From NCBI GenBank assembly GCA_021295155.1, contig JAJTJC010000035.1, positions 868,001 to 932,000 on the forward strand: a stretch of 64,000 bases of DNA, given 5' to 3'. Source of the stretch: Flavobacteriaceae bacterium D16 (GTDB taxonomy: Bacteria; Bacteroidota; Bacteroidia; Flavobacteriales; Flavobacteriaceae). Below, one piece after another: positions 24,970 to 33,576 of this stretch; positions within the stretch are counted from its first letter, which is position 1, and each line of letters opens with the position of its first letter. Under the pieces are notes generated by a model. The model worked only from the letters and a program-made list of their open reading frames with translations. It did no database searches and was not told the DNA's origin. The position numbers and the translations under genes were made by a program.

Positions 24970-27900
24970 TTACTCTTCAGTTCCCGGTAAGCCTTCCGGT
25001 TTTTTGGTCTGCCAGTTAAAATCTTCCGCTTTTTTCTCTTCGGGCCATATTTCGTCCAGGGTATCTGCATTATAGACCACCCCATTTTTAACTACATGGG
25101 TAAGGCTATTGGTATTCCGAAGATCATCCAATGGGTTTTTCTCAAGGATAACAATATCTGCAATTTTACCAGCTTCCAGACTACCGAGATCGCCTTCCAG
25201 GCCTAATGCGGTTGCCCCGTGCATGGTAGCCACCTTAAGTGCATCCAGGTTGCTCATACCGCCACTTGCTACAGACCACAATTCCCAATGATAACCGAGA
25301 CCCTGCAATTGGCCATGGCTGCCAACGCCGGCAATTCCACCTGCCTTTACCAGATCATTCATAAACACTGCATGTTTTTCAAATACATGTTCTTCGTCCA
25401 TAAACCAACCCGGCCTCCTTCTCGATTTCTGGGCTAGCTCACTATAGGGAGTAAAATACTGCAGCTTTTCATCACCCCAGACATTTTCCCTGGAATAGTA
25501 ATAATTCTCGGCCCATGGGCCTCCATAGGAAACCAATAAGGTAGGTGTTACCGCCATTTTAGAATCTGCAACGGACTTAACTACATCCTTGTAAATGGGG
25601 TATATGGGCAAGGAATGTTCATGCCCCGGATAACCATCCTGTAACTGGGTCATATTCAGTTTAAAATCAAGACCTCCCTCTGTTGTGGGCATTAATTTCA
25701 GTTCTTTGGCAGCCATGATTACCCATTGCCTTTGTTGTCTGTTCCCGACCAGGTACATTTTAATGGTTTTGGTATTGTAGTATTCGCTGTACTGTTTGAG
25801 TACGTCTTTGGCATGGTCTAAACTGTTAATCTGATATTGCCAATAGCCCACACCAGGACCTGTGCTATATACCCGTGGACCGTGCAGCATACCTGCCTCC
25901 ACCATGTCGGAATAGGTAAGCACATCCGTGGTTGCTGTTTGAGGATCCCTGGTTGTGGTTACCCCGTAAGCGAGGTTGGCCGAGTACATCCAGACCTGAT
26001 TTTTATGGATTCCCCAGTTGGGCCACATATGGGCATGGGTGTCTACAAAACCAGGAACAAGGGTTTTTCCGTTGACCTCGATTACCCTGGTATTTTCCGG
26101 GAGATCCAAACTACCAGAGGGTCCAACAGCTTTGATTCTATTGTTCTCAATGAGCAAATCTCCTTTTTCAATGACAGCATCTCCATTCATGGTAATAATC
26201 CTTCCCCCTTTCAGCAACAAATTTCCCTTGGGAATATTTCTTTTAAAAGGGACCTTCACCTTGATTTCATCTGCCTCGAATCTGGGTTCCTTCTTCTTTT
26301 CATCCGGCTCGTCAGCTTTTGTAGAATCCTGTTTTTTTTCCGTTTCCTTCAGTTCTTTTTCTTTCTTTTTAGCGGCTTCTACACTATCCTTAAACTGTTT
26401 TCCCTGGGCAAGCTGGTATTTAAAGTGGCTGGCTCCCAAGGACCAGTGAACCGTTTTACTATCTGAAGACCAGAAAGGAAACTCTCCCCCCAGTGTGGTT
26501 AATTTCATGGCGGGAAATGAAGCCTTTTCAGGAGAAGCGATTGATATGGTTGGTGTTTTACCATAACGGGGAATAGTTACCGTATAGATATCATTGTTGA
26601 TTTGCGCCAGTGCCTGAGTGCCATCAGGAGATATCTGTATCTCGGAAGGCTTGGAGGATTTGTCTGTGTCTTCCCGATCGTCATCAATTACGGGAAGGTA
26701 TTTATGTTCCGGATGGTCGAAATGTCCTTTCCCAAAAATATCGGATGATCCATAAGTAACGATTCCTTTTAGTTTCAGATGTTGCTTTTCATCAGTGCCA
26801 TCCCAACGAATAGAAACAAGACCTTTGGTTGGGTGACTTAAATATATCCGGTCGTCTACACTGGTAAAATGAGGTCTCGCCCTTCCTTTCGATTTATCAA
26901 TAAATTGCACTGCACCGCCCTCTGAAGAGATCCAGACCAGATCTTCAGTAGCCCTGCTGGCAAAAGGTCCTATTGCATCGTCATAGGTCTGCGCAGTGCC
27001 CCTGTGAAAGACAATTCTGTTTTTATTGTAGGCCCATTTTGGATGACTGTATATTCCGGCTTCCCGGGTGAGTTGAACGATCCTCGGGCGCCCTTCTGGG
27101 TTAATCTTGTACAGATGACCTCCACCAGGCTTCCAGGTGGTAAATACAATATACTTTCCATCCGGTGACCAGGCAGGCTGGGCCTCCGTAAATGAATTTT
27201 CGGTAAGTCTCCTCGGTTTGCCATTCGGCAATTCCATTACATAGAGCCTGTTGAGTGCCGTAAAGGCAATTTTACTACCATCAGGGGATGGAGTCGCATC
27301 CCGAATTTGCGTTACAAAGGCCTCCTCCTTATCATCTATAGGATAATTGAATTTAAGTCTGGGCCCCAGTTCAAGCGATACATCCACCGTAAATGGAATT
27401 TCGGTGGCAACCTTAGTTGCCAAAGCGATAGAGTAAATTGCCCCTCCATAGGAAACAATGAGGTTTTCACTATCCGGAGTAAAAGACATGGCAGGAAGTA
27501 CTCCCAAAGGTGCGATGGATTCCTGCTCATCCCGCTGCACAGGATATGCCATCCAATTTTCTTCTCCACTCCTGAGGTTACGAAGGACAAGGCCTGTCTT
27601 ATCTTCAAATCTACTTCCATATACCAACCACTGACCGTTGTTGGATAAAGTGGGTGTAAAGGCTGAACCGTACCTTGAGGTAATAACATCCATATCTCCA
27701 TCCTCCATATCATAAGTACCAATCTGATATTGAGGCAACTGTGCATTGTAATTCCAGGCATTATTGCGCCTTGAGAAATAGAGCAACTTACCGTCATGTC
27801 CAAAAGCAGGATCTATAACCTTCAGGTTTTTTGGTTCGCCAAAAAGTTGGCTTCCGCCGCCTCCATCTTTGTGATAAATATTGAATTTTATATTCCTTCT

Positions 27901-28377
27901 TCCCTTGGCCCCTACGATATAATCCCCGTCCGGAGTCCACTCTGCCGAAAAGAAATTATGCTTCTTTTCCTTACTGATTTGCTTCTCTTCTTTGTCTGAC
28001 AAACGCATTGTCCAAATATTATCCGAGCCGCTTTTATCAGAAATATATGTTATCGATTTTCCATCCGGACTGAACCTTGGATGAACATCATAAGCCATAC
28101 CCGAGGTGATTGGTTTTGCTTTACCTCCGCTTATAGGAATACTATAGATATCACCCATAAGATCGAAGACAATTGTAGATCCGTCCGGACTTACATCTAA
28201 TGATATCCAGGTTCCCTTATCTGTAGTAAAGGAAACGTTACGTTCAGGTTCTAATGGTAAATTTTTGGTTGCTTTTTTGGTGGAGTCCTTTTCCTTTTCC
28301 TTTTCCTGGGCAAAGGCCCTGCCATTGAAAACAAGTCCTAACAGGAGAAATAGGATAATAAAGTGGTTGCGATTCAT
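24970..28377 (-). CDS. exported beta-propeller amidohydrolase (PD40/TolB-like plus amidohydrolase)
   Basis: A 1135-residue exported protein. After the signal peptide, residues ~45-650 carry WD40-like PD40/TolB repeats (SPDGSTIVF, SPDGKSITY, SPDGSKIAF, SPDGKYIVF). A Lys/Glu-rich linker (~660-700) follows, then a metal-dependent amidohydrolase from about residue 715, with DTHAHMW (~780) and GSHGQLQGLGYHWE. This architecture is common in Bacteroidota; the propeller probably forms a funnel or peptide-binding platform for imidopeptidase-like chemistry, but the substrate is unknown. An 8-bp stem abuts the start codon. Confidence 0.88.
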   Translation of the reverse strand: MNRNHFIILFLLLGLVFNGRAFAQEKEKEKDSTKKATKNLPLEPERNVSFTTDKGTWISLDVSPDGSTIVFDLMGDIYSIPISGGKAKPITSGMAYDVHPRFSPDGKSITYISDKSGSDNIWTMRLSDKEEKQISKEKKHNFFSAEWTPDGDYIVGAKGRRNIKFNIYHKDGGGGSQLFGEPKNLKVIDPAFGHDGKLLYFSRRNNAWNYNAQLPQYQIGTYDMEDGDMDVITSRYGSAFTPTLSNNGQWLVYGSRFEDKTGLVLRNLRSGEENWMAYPVQRDEQESIAPLGVLPAMSFTPDSENLIVSYGGAIYSIALATKVATEIPFTVDVSLELGPRLKFNYPIDDKEEAFVTQIRDATPSPDGSKIAFTALNRLYVMELPNGKPRRLTENSFTEAQPAWSPDGKYIVFTTWKPGGGHLYKINPEGRPRIVQLTREAGIYSHPKWAYNKNRIVFHRGTAQTYDDAIGPFASRATEDLVWISSEGGAVQFIDKSKGRARPHFTSVDDRIYLSHPTKGLVSIRWDGTDEKQHLKLKGIVTYGSSDIFGKGHFDHPEHKYLPVIDDDREDTDKSSKPSEIQISPDGTQALAQINNDIYTVTIPRYGKTPTISIASPEKASFPAMKLTTLGGEFPFWSSDSKTVHWSLGASHFKYQLAQGKQFKDSVEAAKKKEKELKETEKKQDSTKADEPDEKKKEPRFEADEIKVKVPFKRNIPKGNLLLKGGRIITMNGDAVIEKGDLLIENNRIKAVGPSGSLDLPENTRVIEVNGKTLVPGFVDTHAHMWPNWGIHKNQVWMYSANLAYGVTTTRDPQTATTDVLTYSDMVEAGMLHGPRVYSTGPGVGYWQYQINSLDHAKDVLKQYSEYYNTKTIKMYLVGNRQQRQWVIMAAKELKLMPTTEGGLDFKLNMTQLQDGYPGHEHSLPIYPIYKDVVKSVADSKMAVTPTLLVSYGGPWAENYYYSRENVWGDEKLQYFTPYSELAQKSRRRPGWFMDEEHVFEKHAVFMNDLVKAGGIAGVGSHGQLQGLGYHWELWSVASGGMSNLDALKVATMHGATALGLEGDLGSLEAGKIADIVILEKNPLDDLRNTNSLTHVVKNGVVYNADTLDEIWPEEKKAEDFNWQTKKPEGLPGTEE

Positions 28378-28404
28378 TAGGTGGTTTTTTTATTAGCCAC
28401 CTAA
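28377..28404 (-). promoter_or_regulatory. inverted repeat at the amidohydrolase start codon
   Basis: TTAGGTGG (28377-28384) and CCACCTAA (28397-28404) are perfect complements with a 12-nt loop. On the coding strand the second arm runs into the ATG, so folded mRNA would occlude initiation; alternatively it is an operator. Confidence 0.45.
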
Positions 28405-28461
28405 TATAAGGAATAAGACAAGTATGAAGGGGAAATGCCCCAGAAAATAGAAAGGTGCTGG

Positions 28462-28896
28462 CTATGGATTAGAATCCTCTTCTGAACTGGTATCGGCTTG
28501 TTCCTCATCCTCGAAATCCATAATGCCATTCTCGTGCAGAATGTTATACCACTGTATTACTTTCTTTATATCACTGGGATATACACGATCCTCATCATAG
28601 TTAGGAAGTACTTCAAAGAAATATTCTTCAAGTTCAAGTTTATCCGATTTATGACCGATCGCCGTTTTGGAACCATTCTCCTTGTCCTTGATCTTCTGAA
28701 ATACTTTCGCAAGGGGTAATTCCTCTTCAAGGGTATACACAGCAATTTCCGAGAGCATACTTACATTACCTCGTATACCCACGGTTATCCTCTTCCCATC
28801 AAGCAGGGATTCTGCAACAAAACCGGATCGGGTTTGGGTTATCAATTTAAATAAACCGGGCTTACCCCCTATAGACAATATCTTCTCTAAACTCAT
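28462..28896 (-). CDS. DUF5606 family protein
   Basis: A 144-residue cytosolic protein conserved in Bacteroidota. The domain is recognised from the MSLEKILSIGGKPGLFKLI opening and the middle LEEELPLAKVFQKIKDKE. The C-terminal third is very acidic and poorly ordered. Function unknown. It sits downstream of def and ruvX on the same strand, with the gap to def about 55 bp. Confidence 0.88.
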   Translation of the reverse strand: MSLEKILSIGGKPGLFKLITQTRSGFVAESLLDGKRITVGIRGNVSMLSEIAVYTLEEELPLAKVFQKIKDKENGSKTAIGHKSDKLELEEYFFEVLPNYDEDRVYPSDIKKVIQWYNILHENGIMDFEDEEQADTSSEEDSNP

Positions 28897-28951
28897 AGAT
28901 TTTTAATGATTGTAAAGACTATTATGGATGTATAGTTGTATTAATCAACTT

Positions 28952-29542
28952 TTAGCGCCCCTTCTTCAATGCGGGGAAGCGCATTTTATAATCCACATTT
29001 ATTTTTCCTTTGGATATATTATTTAAACGTCCTTTTAGCAGTCTTTTTTTCAATGATGAAAGCTTATCCGTAAAAAGAACACCTTCAATATGGTCATACT
29101 CGTGCTGAATAACACGCGCCAGCAAGCCACTAAAGGTTTCTTTGAAAGAATTGAAGTTTTCATCCTGATAATGGATCGTTATGGTATCCTTGCGGGTAAC
29201 ATCTTCCCTTATATCCGGAATGCTAAGACATCCCTCATTAAAGGCCCAGTTATCACCCGTTTCTTCCTCAATATGGGCATTAATAAAGACCCTTTTAAAG
29301 CCATCCAATGCTTTCTGCTCTTCAGGCGACAATTCTTCATCTTCCGCAAATGGCGTAGTATCTACAAGGAAAAGTCGGATAGGCAAACCTATCTGAGGTG
29401 CTGCCAGACCTACCCCGTTGGCTTTATACATGGTTTCCCACATATTCTCCAGGAGTTCTTTAAGATTTGGGTAATCTTCTGCGATATCAACACCCACTTT
29501 CCTCAGTACCGGATCTCCATAAGCTACAATAGGTAATGTCAT
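28952..29542 (-). CDS. def: peptide deformylase
   Basis: Removes the formyl group from the N-terminal Met of new proteins. All three family motifs are present: GVGLAAPQIG, EGCLSIP (metal-ligand Cys) and QHEYDHIEG (two ligand His plus the catalytic Glu). It is 196 residues and cytosolic. ruvX ends 6 bp upstream, so the two are likely cotranscribed leftward. Confidence 0.96.
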   Translation of the reverse strand: MTLPIVAYGDPVLRKVGVDIAEDYPNLKELLENMWETMYKANGVGLAAPQIGLPIRLFLVDTTPFAEDEELSPEEQKALDGFKRVFINAHIEEETGDNWAFNEGCLSIPDIREDVTRKDTITIHYQDENFNSFKETFSGLLARVIQHEYDHIEGVLFTDKLSSLKKRLLKGRLNNISKGKINVDYKMRFPALKKGR

Positions 29543-29548
29543 AAGCGC

Positions 29549-29965
29549 TTATATTCTTTCTAGATAGGCCTGTAAGATAAGGGTTGCACTAATCTCGTCT
29601 ACGAGGGCCTTGTCTCTTCGTTTTTTCTTTTTCATACCTCCTTCTATCATACTCTGAACCGCAAGCTTGGAGGTAAAGCGTTCATCCTGTCTTTCAACCT
29701 TAATTTCAGGGTATCGTTTCCCGAATTCGGTCAGAAATTTTGCGATATAGACCTCAGACTCTGATGGTTTATCCTGCATTTGCCTGGGCTCCCCTACCAC
29801 AAGAGTTTCGATCTTCTCCTTTTTCAGGTATTCACTTAAAAATTGAAAAAGTTCGGAGGTGCTGACCGTGGTAAGTCCGGAGGCAATCATCTTGAGGGTA
29901 TCGGTTACTGCGATACCCGTCCTTACTCTTCCATAGTCCAACGCCAGAATCCTACCCAAATTCAA
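29549..29965 (-). CDS. ruvX: putative pre-16S rRNA nuclease/Holliday junction resolvase-like protein
   Basis: A 138-residue RNase H-fold protein of the YqgF/RuvX family, implicated in 16S rRNA 5' maturation. ALDYGRVRTGIA at the N-terminus and the later VGEPRQ, DERFTSKLA and KALVDEISATLIL carry the acidic active-site residues. Length and motifs are standard. It is the first gene of the ruvX-def pair. Confidence 0.94.
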   Translation of the reverse strand: MNLGRILALDYGRVRTGIAVTDTLKMIASGLTTVSTSELFQFLSEYLKKEKIETLVVGEPRQMQDKPSESEVYIAKFLTEFGKRYPEIKVERQDERFTSKLAVQSMIEGGMKKKKRRDKALVDEISATLILQAYLERI

Positions 29966-30033
29966 TTTTTTGCAAAAATAATGCTTATTCTGTTAAGGGT
30001 GTAAATTTTCCCTTTTAAATTGTTCGCATCAAT

Positions 30034-30041
30034 TATCTTTG
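30034..30041 (+). promoter_or_regulatory. candidate -7 promoter element of dapD
   Basis: TATCTTTG matches TAnnTTTG and ends 18 bp before the ATG at 30060. It overlaps the TTG that would be the alternative start at 30039, which argues against that start. Confidence 0.55.
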
Positions 30042-30059
30042 ACGAAATTTTCAGTCACT

Positions 30060-30872
30060 ATGACTCTGAGGAATAAAATAGAAGAAGCCTGGGAAAACCG
30101 GGAACTATTAAAAGACAAAGCTACACAGGAGGCTATACGCGAAGTTATCGCCCAAATCGATGCAGGTAAACTGCGTTGCGCGGAACCTCGTGGAGACGAC
30201 TGGCAGATTAATGAATGGGTAAAAAAGGCTGTAGTGCTTTACTTTCCCATTCAAAAAATGGAAACTCTGGAAGCTGGAATATTTGAGTATCACGATAAAA
30301 TTCCTTTAAAAAAGGGTTATCAAGAAAAAGGCATTCGGGTTGTACCACATGCGGTGGCGCGTCATGGAGCCTATATTGCTCCCGGAACTATTCTTATGCC
30401 CAGTTATGTGAATATTGGAGCTTATGTGGATACAGGGACTATGGTAGACACCTGGGCAACGGTAGGAAGTTGTGCCCAGATTGGAAAGAATGTTCATCTG
30501 AGTGGCGGCGTAGGAATAGGCGGTGTCCTGGAACCCTTGCAAGCAGCACCTGTTATCATTGAAGATAATGCCTTTATCGGAAGTAGATGTATCGTCGTGG
30601 AGGGTGTGCGTGTAGAAAAAGAGGCCGTACTCGGTGCCAATGTGGTACTTACGGCAAGTACCAAGATCATAGACGTTACCGGACCGGCTCCAGTTGAAAA
30701 TAAAGGTAGGGTTCCGGCCCGTTCAGTTGTTATACCAGGTAGTTACACGAAACAATTCCCTGCAGGTGAGTATCAGGTGCCTTGCGCACTAATCATCGGC
30801 AAACGTAAGGAAAGTACTAACAAAAAAACTTCCCTTAATGACGCACTTCGGGAGTATGATGTTGCAGTTTAA
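30060..30872 (+). CDS. dapD: 2,3,4,5-tetrahydropyridine-2,6-dicarboxylate N-succinyltransferase
   Basis: Succinylates tetrahydrodipicolinate in the lysine and meso-diaminopimelate pathway. A helical N-terminal domain is followed by hexapeptide repeats forming a left-handed beta-helix (GAYVDTGTMVDTWATVGSC, IGGVLEPLQAAPVIIEDN). The 270-residue length from the ATG at 30060 fits the family; the frame from 30039 would start at a TTG inside the promoter. lysA, a later step of the same pathway, is at 57.9 kb. Confidence 0.96.
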   Translation: MTLRNKIEEAWENRELLKDKATQEAIREVIAQIDAGKLRCAEPRGDDWQINEWVKKAVVLYFPIQKMETLEAGIFEYHDKIPLKKGYQEKGIRVVPHAVARHGAYIAPGTILMPSYVNIGAYVDTGTMVDTWATVGSCAQIGKNVHLSGGVGIGGVLEPLQAAPVIIEDNAFIGSRCIVVEGVRVEKEAVLGANVVLTASTKIIDVTGPAPVENKGRVPARSVVIPGSYTKQFPAGEYQVPCALIIGKRKESTNKKTSLNDALREYDVAV

Positions 30873-30964
30873 CGAATGGAAAACAGTAGTTTTGTATAAT
30901 TTTTTATTCGTTTTTCAGTTATAAAAAAGGATCGAGGACCAAATAAGCTGAAGGACAACCTGCT

Positions 30965-31759
30965 ATGACCAAACAAAGAGAAAAAATATCGGCACTTGTA
31001 ATTACCTATAACGAAATCGGGTATATCGAAAAATGCCTTGAATCCGTTTCTTTTGCAGACGAGATTATTGTTGTTGACAGCTACAGTACAGATGGTACTT
31101 ATGAGTATTTGTTGTCTCAGCCCAATGTTCAGGTTATTCAAAACCCATTCAACAACTTTACAGCACAGAAATCATTTGCACTAAAGCAAGCTAATAACGA
31201 CTGGATCCTTTTTGTGGATGCTGATGAAGTAGTTTCCCCGGCCCTGCAAAATGAAATTGAGGAAACTATCTCCTCGGACAGCGGGCATTCGGCTTACTGG
31301 TTTTACCGTACTTTTATGTTTGGAGATCAGGTATTGCGTTTTAGCGGCTGGCAAACCGACAAAAACTACCGCTTGTTCAGGAAAAGTAAGGCCCGGTTTT
31401 CCGATAAGAAAATTGTGCATGAGACTCTTGATGTAAATGGTTCTTCAGGTATCCTGAAGGAAAAACTCACCCATTATTGCTACAAGAACTACGAAGACTA
31501 CAAACAGAAAATGCTTACCTACGGGCAGATGAAAGCCAAGGAAGCGTTTTACAAAGAAAAGCGCTTCAATTATTTTTCCTTCCTGTTCAAACCTGTTTGG
31601 AAGTTTATTAATCACTATTTCCTCCGACTGGGCATATTGGATGGTAAAAAAGGCATAACCATATGCTATTTAAATGCACTCTGTGATGTTGAGCGAAACA
31701 GGGAACTGAAAAACCTTGAGCGGAAAAACGAACTGGCGTATTATTTGGTAATGCCGTAA
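30965..31759 (+). CDS. GT2 glycosyltransferase, WaaE/KdtX-like
   Basis: A 264-residue GT-A fold enzyme of the LPS core beta-glucosyltransferase type. It opens with SALVITYNEIGYIEKCLES, then EIIVVDSYSTDGT and the metal-binding FVDADE, and the middle has YRLFRKSKARF, typical of this subfamily. Likely cytosolic face of the inner membrane, adding a sugar to LPS core or another surface glycan. Its 3' end overlaps the convergent GT2 gene by 19 bp. With the TupA-like gene it forms a small glycan cluster. Confidence 0.87.
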   Translation: MTKQREKISALVITYNEIGYIEKCLESVSFADEIIVVDSYSTDGTYEYLLSQPNVQVIQNPFNNFTAQKSFALKQANNDWILFVDADEVVSPALQNEIEETISSDSGHSAYWFYRTFMFGDQVLRFSGWQTDKNYRLFRKSKARFSDKKIVHETLDVNGSSGILKEKLTHYCYKNYEDYKQKMLTYGQMKAKEAFYKEKRFNYFSFLFKPVWKFINHYFLRLGILDGKKGITICYLNALCDVERNRELKNLERKNELAYYLVMP

Positions 31760-32559
31760 TCTGTCCAGGCCAAGCGCTTATTCCTTGTCTCTTTCCTGAT
31801 AGCCTTGTTTTTGGCAATGGATTCCGGAGTTTTGTATCCACGTTTATGATCCAGGTGTACGCACACAGCACTATACCTTCTTTGTTTCGATTTTATCCCC
31901 AAATTAAAAAGGCGCTCCCCTAATTCGCGGTCCTGGCCTCCATATTGCATACGTTCATCAAACCCGTTCACTTTGACAATATCCGCCTTCCATCCGGAAG
32001 AATTGTGACCATTCCAACTGGCATTTGTCGGGGTTATGGCATTCAACACCTTGGATAGGAAGCCACCGGAAGTGAGTTTATTGTTTTTGAATGATTTGGG
32101 TATTCCCATGGATTTTAACCACTGAATACTAAAACACCTTTGCTGCGCAATATCCTCCTTTGAAATTAATTTCGAAATATTCATGGGTAGCATATAATAC
32201 CCCCCTGAAATGAAATACCCCTCCTCTTTATTGATATAATGAACCAGCACAAAATCTTCCCGGGGAATGCAATCACCATCGGTCATAATAATATAATCTG
32301 CCTTGCAAGCCGTAATCGCTTTGTTTAAAATCCGGGATTTCTGGAAACCATCATCTTCCTGCCATACATGAACAATAGAATAGTCCACTTCGTCGGCCAT
32401 TTTTTCAATAAGTTCACGGGTTCCGGAACCAGAGCCATCATCTGCTATTACGACTTCAAAGTCATTAAAAAGCTGATAATTGAATCCCCAGAGTACCTTC
32501 TGCAACCAGTCCTCTGAATTGTAAGTACTCACAATAACCGAAATTTTAGGTTTTTCCAT
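31741..32559 (-). CDS. GT2 glycosyltransferase with galactosyltransferase-type C-terminus
   Basis: A 272-residue GT-A enzyme: VSTYNSEDWLQKVLWG and ADDGSGSGT at the N-terminus, the DxD motif in MTDGDCIPR, and a C-terminal region with WNGHNSSGWKADIVKVNGFD and QDRELGERL, as in chondroitin-polymerase-like transferases. It probably contributes to cell-surface glycan. It is divergent from the TupA-like gene, 42 bp apart, and has a TAnnTTTG element in that gap. Confidence 0.87.
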   Translation of the reverse strand: MEKPKISVIVSTYNSEDWLQKVLWGFNYQLFNDFEVVIADDGSGSGTRELIEKMADEVDYSIVHVWQEDDGFQKSRILNKAITACKADYIIMTDGDCIPREDFVLVHYINKEEGYFISGGYYMLPMNISKLISKEDIAQQRCFSIQWLKSMGIPKSFKNNKLTSGGFLSKVLNAITPTNASWNGHNSSGWKADIVKVNGFDERMQYGGQDRELGERLFNLGIKSKQRRYSAVCVHLDHKRGYKTPESIAKNKAIRKETRNKRLAWTDYGITK

Positions 32560-32579
32560 GACAAGAAATGTACAGCATG

Positions 32580-32587
32580 CAAAAATA
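32580..32587 (-). promoter_or_regulatory. candidate -7 promoter element
   Basis: Reads TATTTTTG on the minus strand and ends 20 nt before the ATG at 32559. It sits within the 42-bp divergent gap, so its -33 region would overlap the start of the neighbouring gene. Confidence 0.5.
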
Positions 32588-32601
32588 GGAAAGTCTGCCG
32601 T

Positions 32602-33507
32602 ATGCGCTATCTTTATGCACTCATAAAAGTACCTTACACTTTGAAAAAGCTACTATTCGGGTTACTGAAAAAACTGAAATTCCTACCTCCTGCCTTTTAT
32701 GTAAAGATCTACTATGAGTACTATACAGGTAAAAAACTGAACTTGAGACAACCGAAGGAGTTCAATGAAAAAATCCAATGGCTTAAGGTATATTACAAGA
32801 ATCCATTGCTGACAAAACTGGTAGATAAATATTCCGTAAGGGAGTATGTTAAAGAAAAGGTTGGGGATGAATACCTGAATGAATTATTGGGAGTTTACAA
32901 CAAGTGCGGAGAAGTTGATTTTGATGCGCTGCCCGATCAATTTGTAATCAAGGGAGTTCACGGGTTCCATTTCAACCTGATTGTCCCCGACAAATCTCAG
33001 CTAAACAGAAGGAAGGCGCGTTATCTGATGACCAAATGGCTCTCCAAAAATCAGTACTATCGCGGTGGCCTGGAGTGGGCTTATAAAAATGTTCCTCCGA
33101 GATTGATTGCGGAAAAGTTTCTGGCAGAGATGGGTAAAGATGCTATCAATGACTACAAGTTCTATTGTTTCTCAGGAGTACCGAGGTTTGTTCAGGTAGA
33201 CAGGCAAACAGAGATACACAGCTATTACGATCCGGAATGGAACTTACTGCCCTTTACCAAGGGAAAAAGCCCTTTAAAAAAGGACCCTCTTGAAAAACCA
33301 GAGAATTTTGAAACTATGGTAGGTTTGGCCGGAAAGCTGGCAGGAGATTTTCCCTTTGTAAGGGTTGATCTTTACAATATTGATGGAAAAATTCTTTTTG
33401 GTGAAATGACTTTTTACCCATCAGACGGGAGAACGGAATTTAAACCTGAGGAGTACAATCGAATACTTGGGGATTATATCGAACTCCCGGATCCGATGGG
33501 GGTCTAA
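32602..33507 (+). CDS. TupA-like ATP-grasp protein
   Basis: A 301-residue protein matching the TupA-like ATP-grasp family known from teichuronopeptide and capsule loci. Visible features are FNEKIQWLKVYYKNPLLTKL and VDKYSVREYV near the N-terminus, QFVIKGVHGFHFNLIV (nucleotide-binding loop), INDYKFYCFSG and the late FPFVRVDLYNIDGKILFGE with acidic metal ligands. It probably joins an amino acid or similar group to a glycan in an ATP-dependent step. The family's usual HGSG loop reads HGFH here, a noticeable change. Placement beside two glycosyltransferases supports a surface-polymer role. Confidence 0.85.
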   Translation: MRYLYALIKVPYTLKKLLFGLLKKLKFLPPAFYVKIYYEYYTGKKLNLRQPKEFNEKIQWLKVYYKNPLLTKLVDKYSVREYVKEKVGDEYLNELLGVYNKCGEVDFDALPDQFVIKGVHGFHFNLIVPDKSQLNRRKARYLMTKWLSKNQYYRGGLEWAYKNVPPRLIAEKFLAEMGKDAINDYKFYCFSGVPRFVQVDRQTEIHSYYDPEWNLLPFTKGKSPLKKDPLEKPENFETMVGLAGKLAGDFPFVRVDLYNIDGKILFGEMTFYPSDGRTEFKPEEYNRILGDYIELPDPMGV

Positions 33508-33561
33508 CCTGTTTGTTCCGGTTAATCGTCACTTCTATTTTAATACCTCTTCCCGAAATGG

Positions 33562-33569
33562 TAATTTTG
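33562..33569 (+). promoter_or_regulatory. candidate -7 promoter element of cca
   Basis: TAATTTTG matches TAnnTTTG but ends only 7 bp before the ATG at 33577. If used, the transcript would be almost leaderless. Confidence 0.45.
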
Positions 33570-33576
33570 CAATAGC

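Noticed and set aside
25837-26466. Plus-strand open frame of 209 codons within the large amidohydrolase
   Set aside because: Antisense to well-conserved amidohydrolase and linker sequence; composition is not protein-like.
27336-27803. 155-codon frame on the same strand as the beta-propeller amidohydrolase
   Set aside because: Out of frame inside a clearly coding region with PD40 repeats; a shadow.
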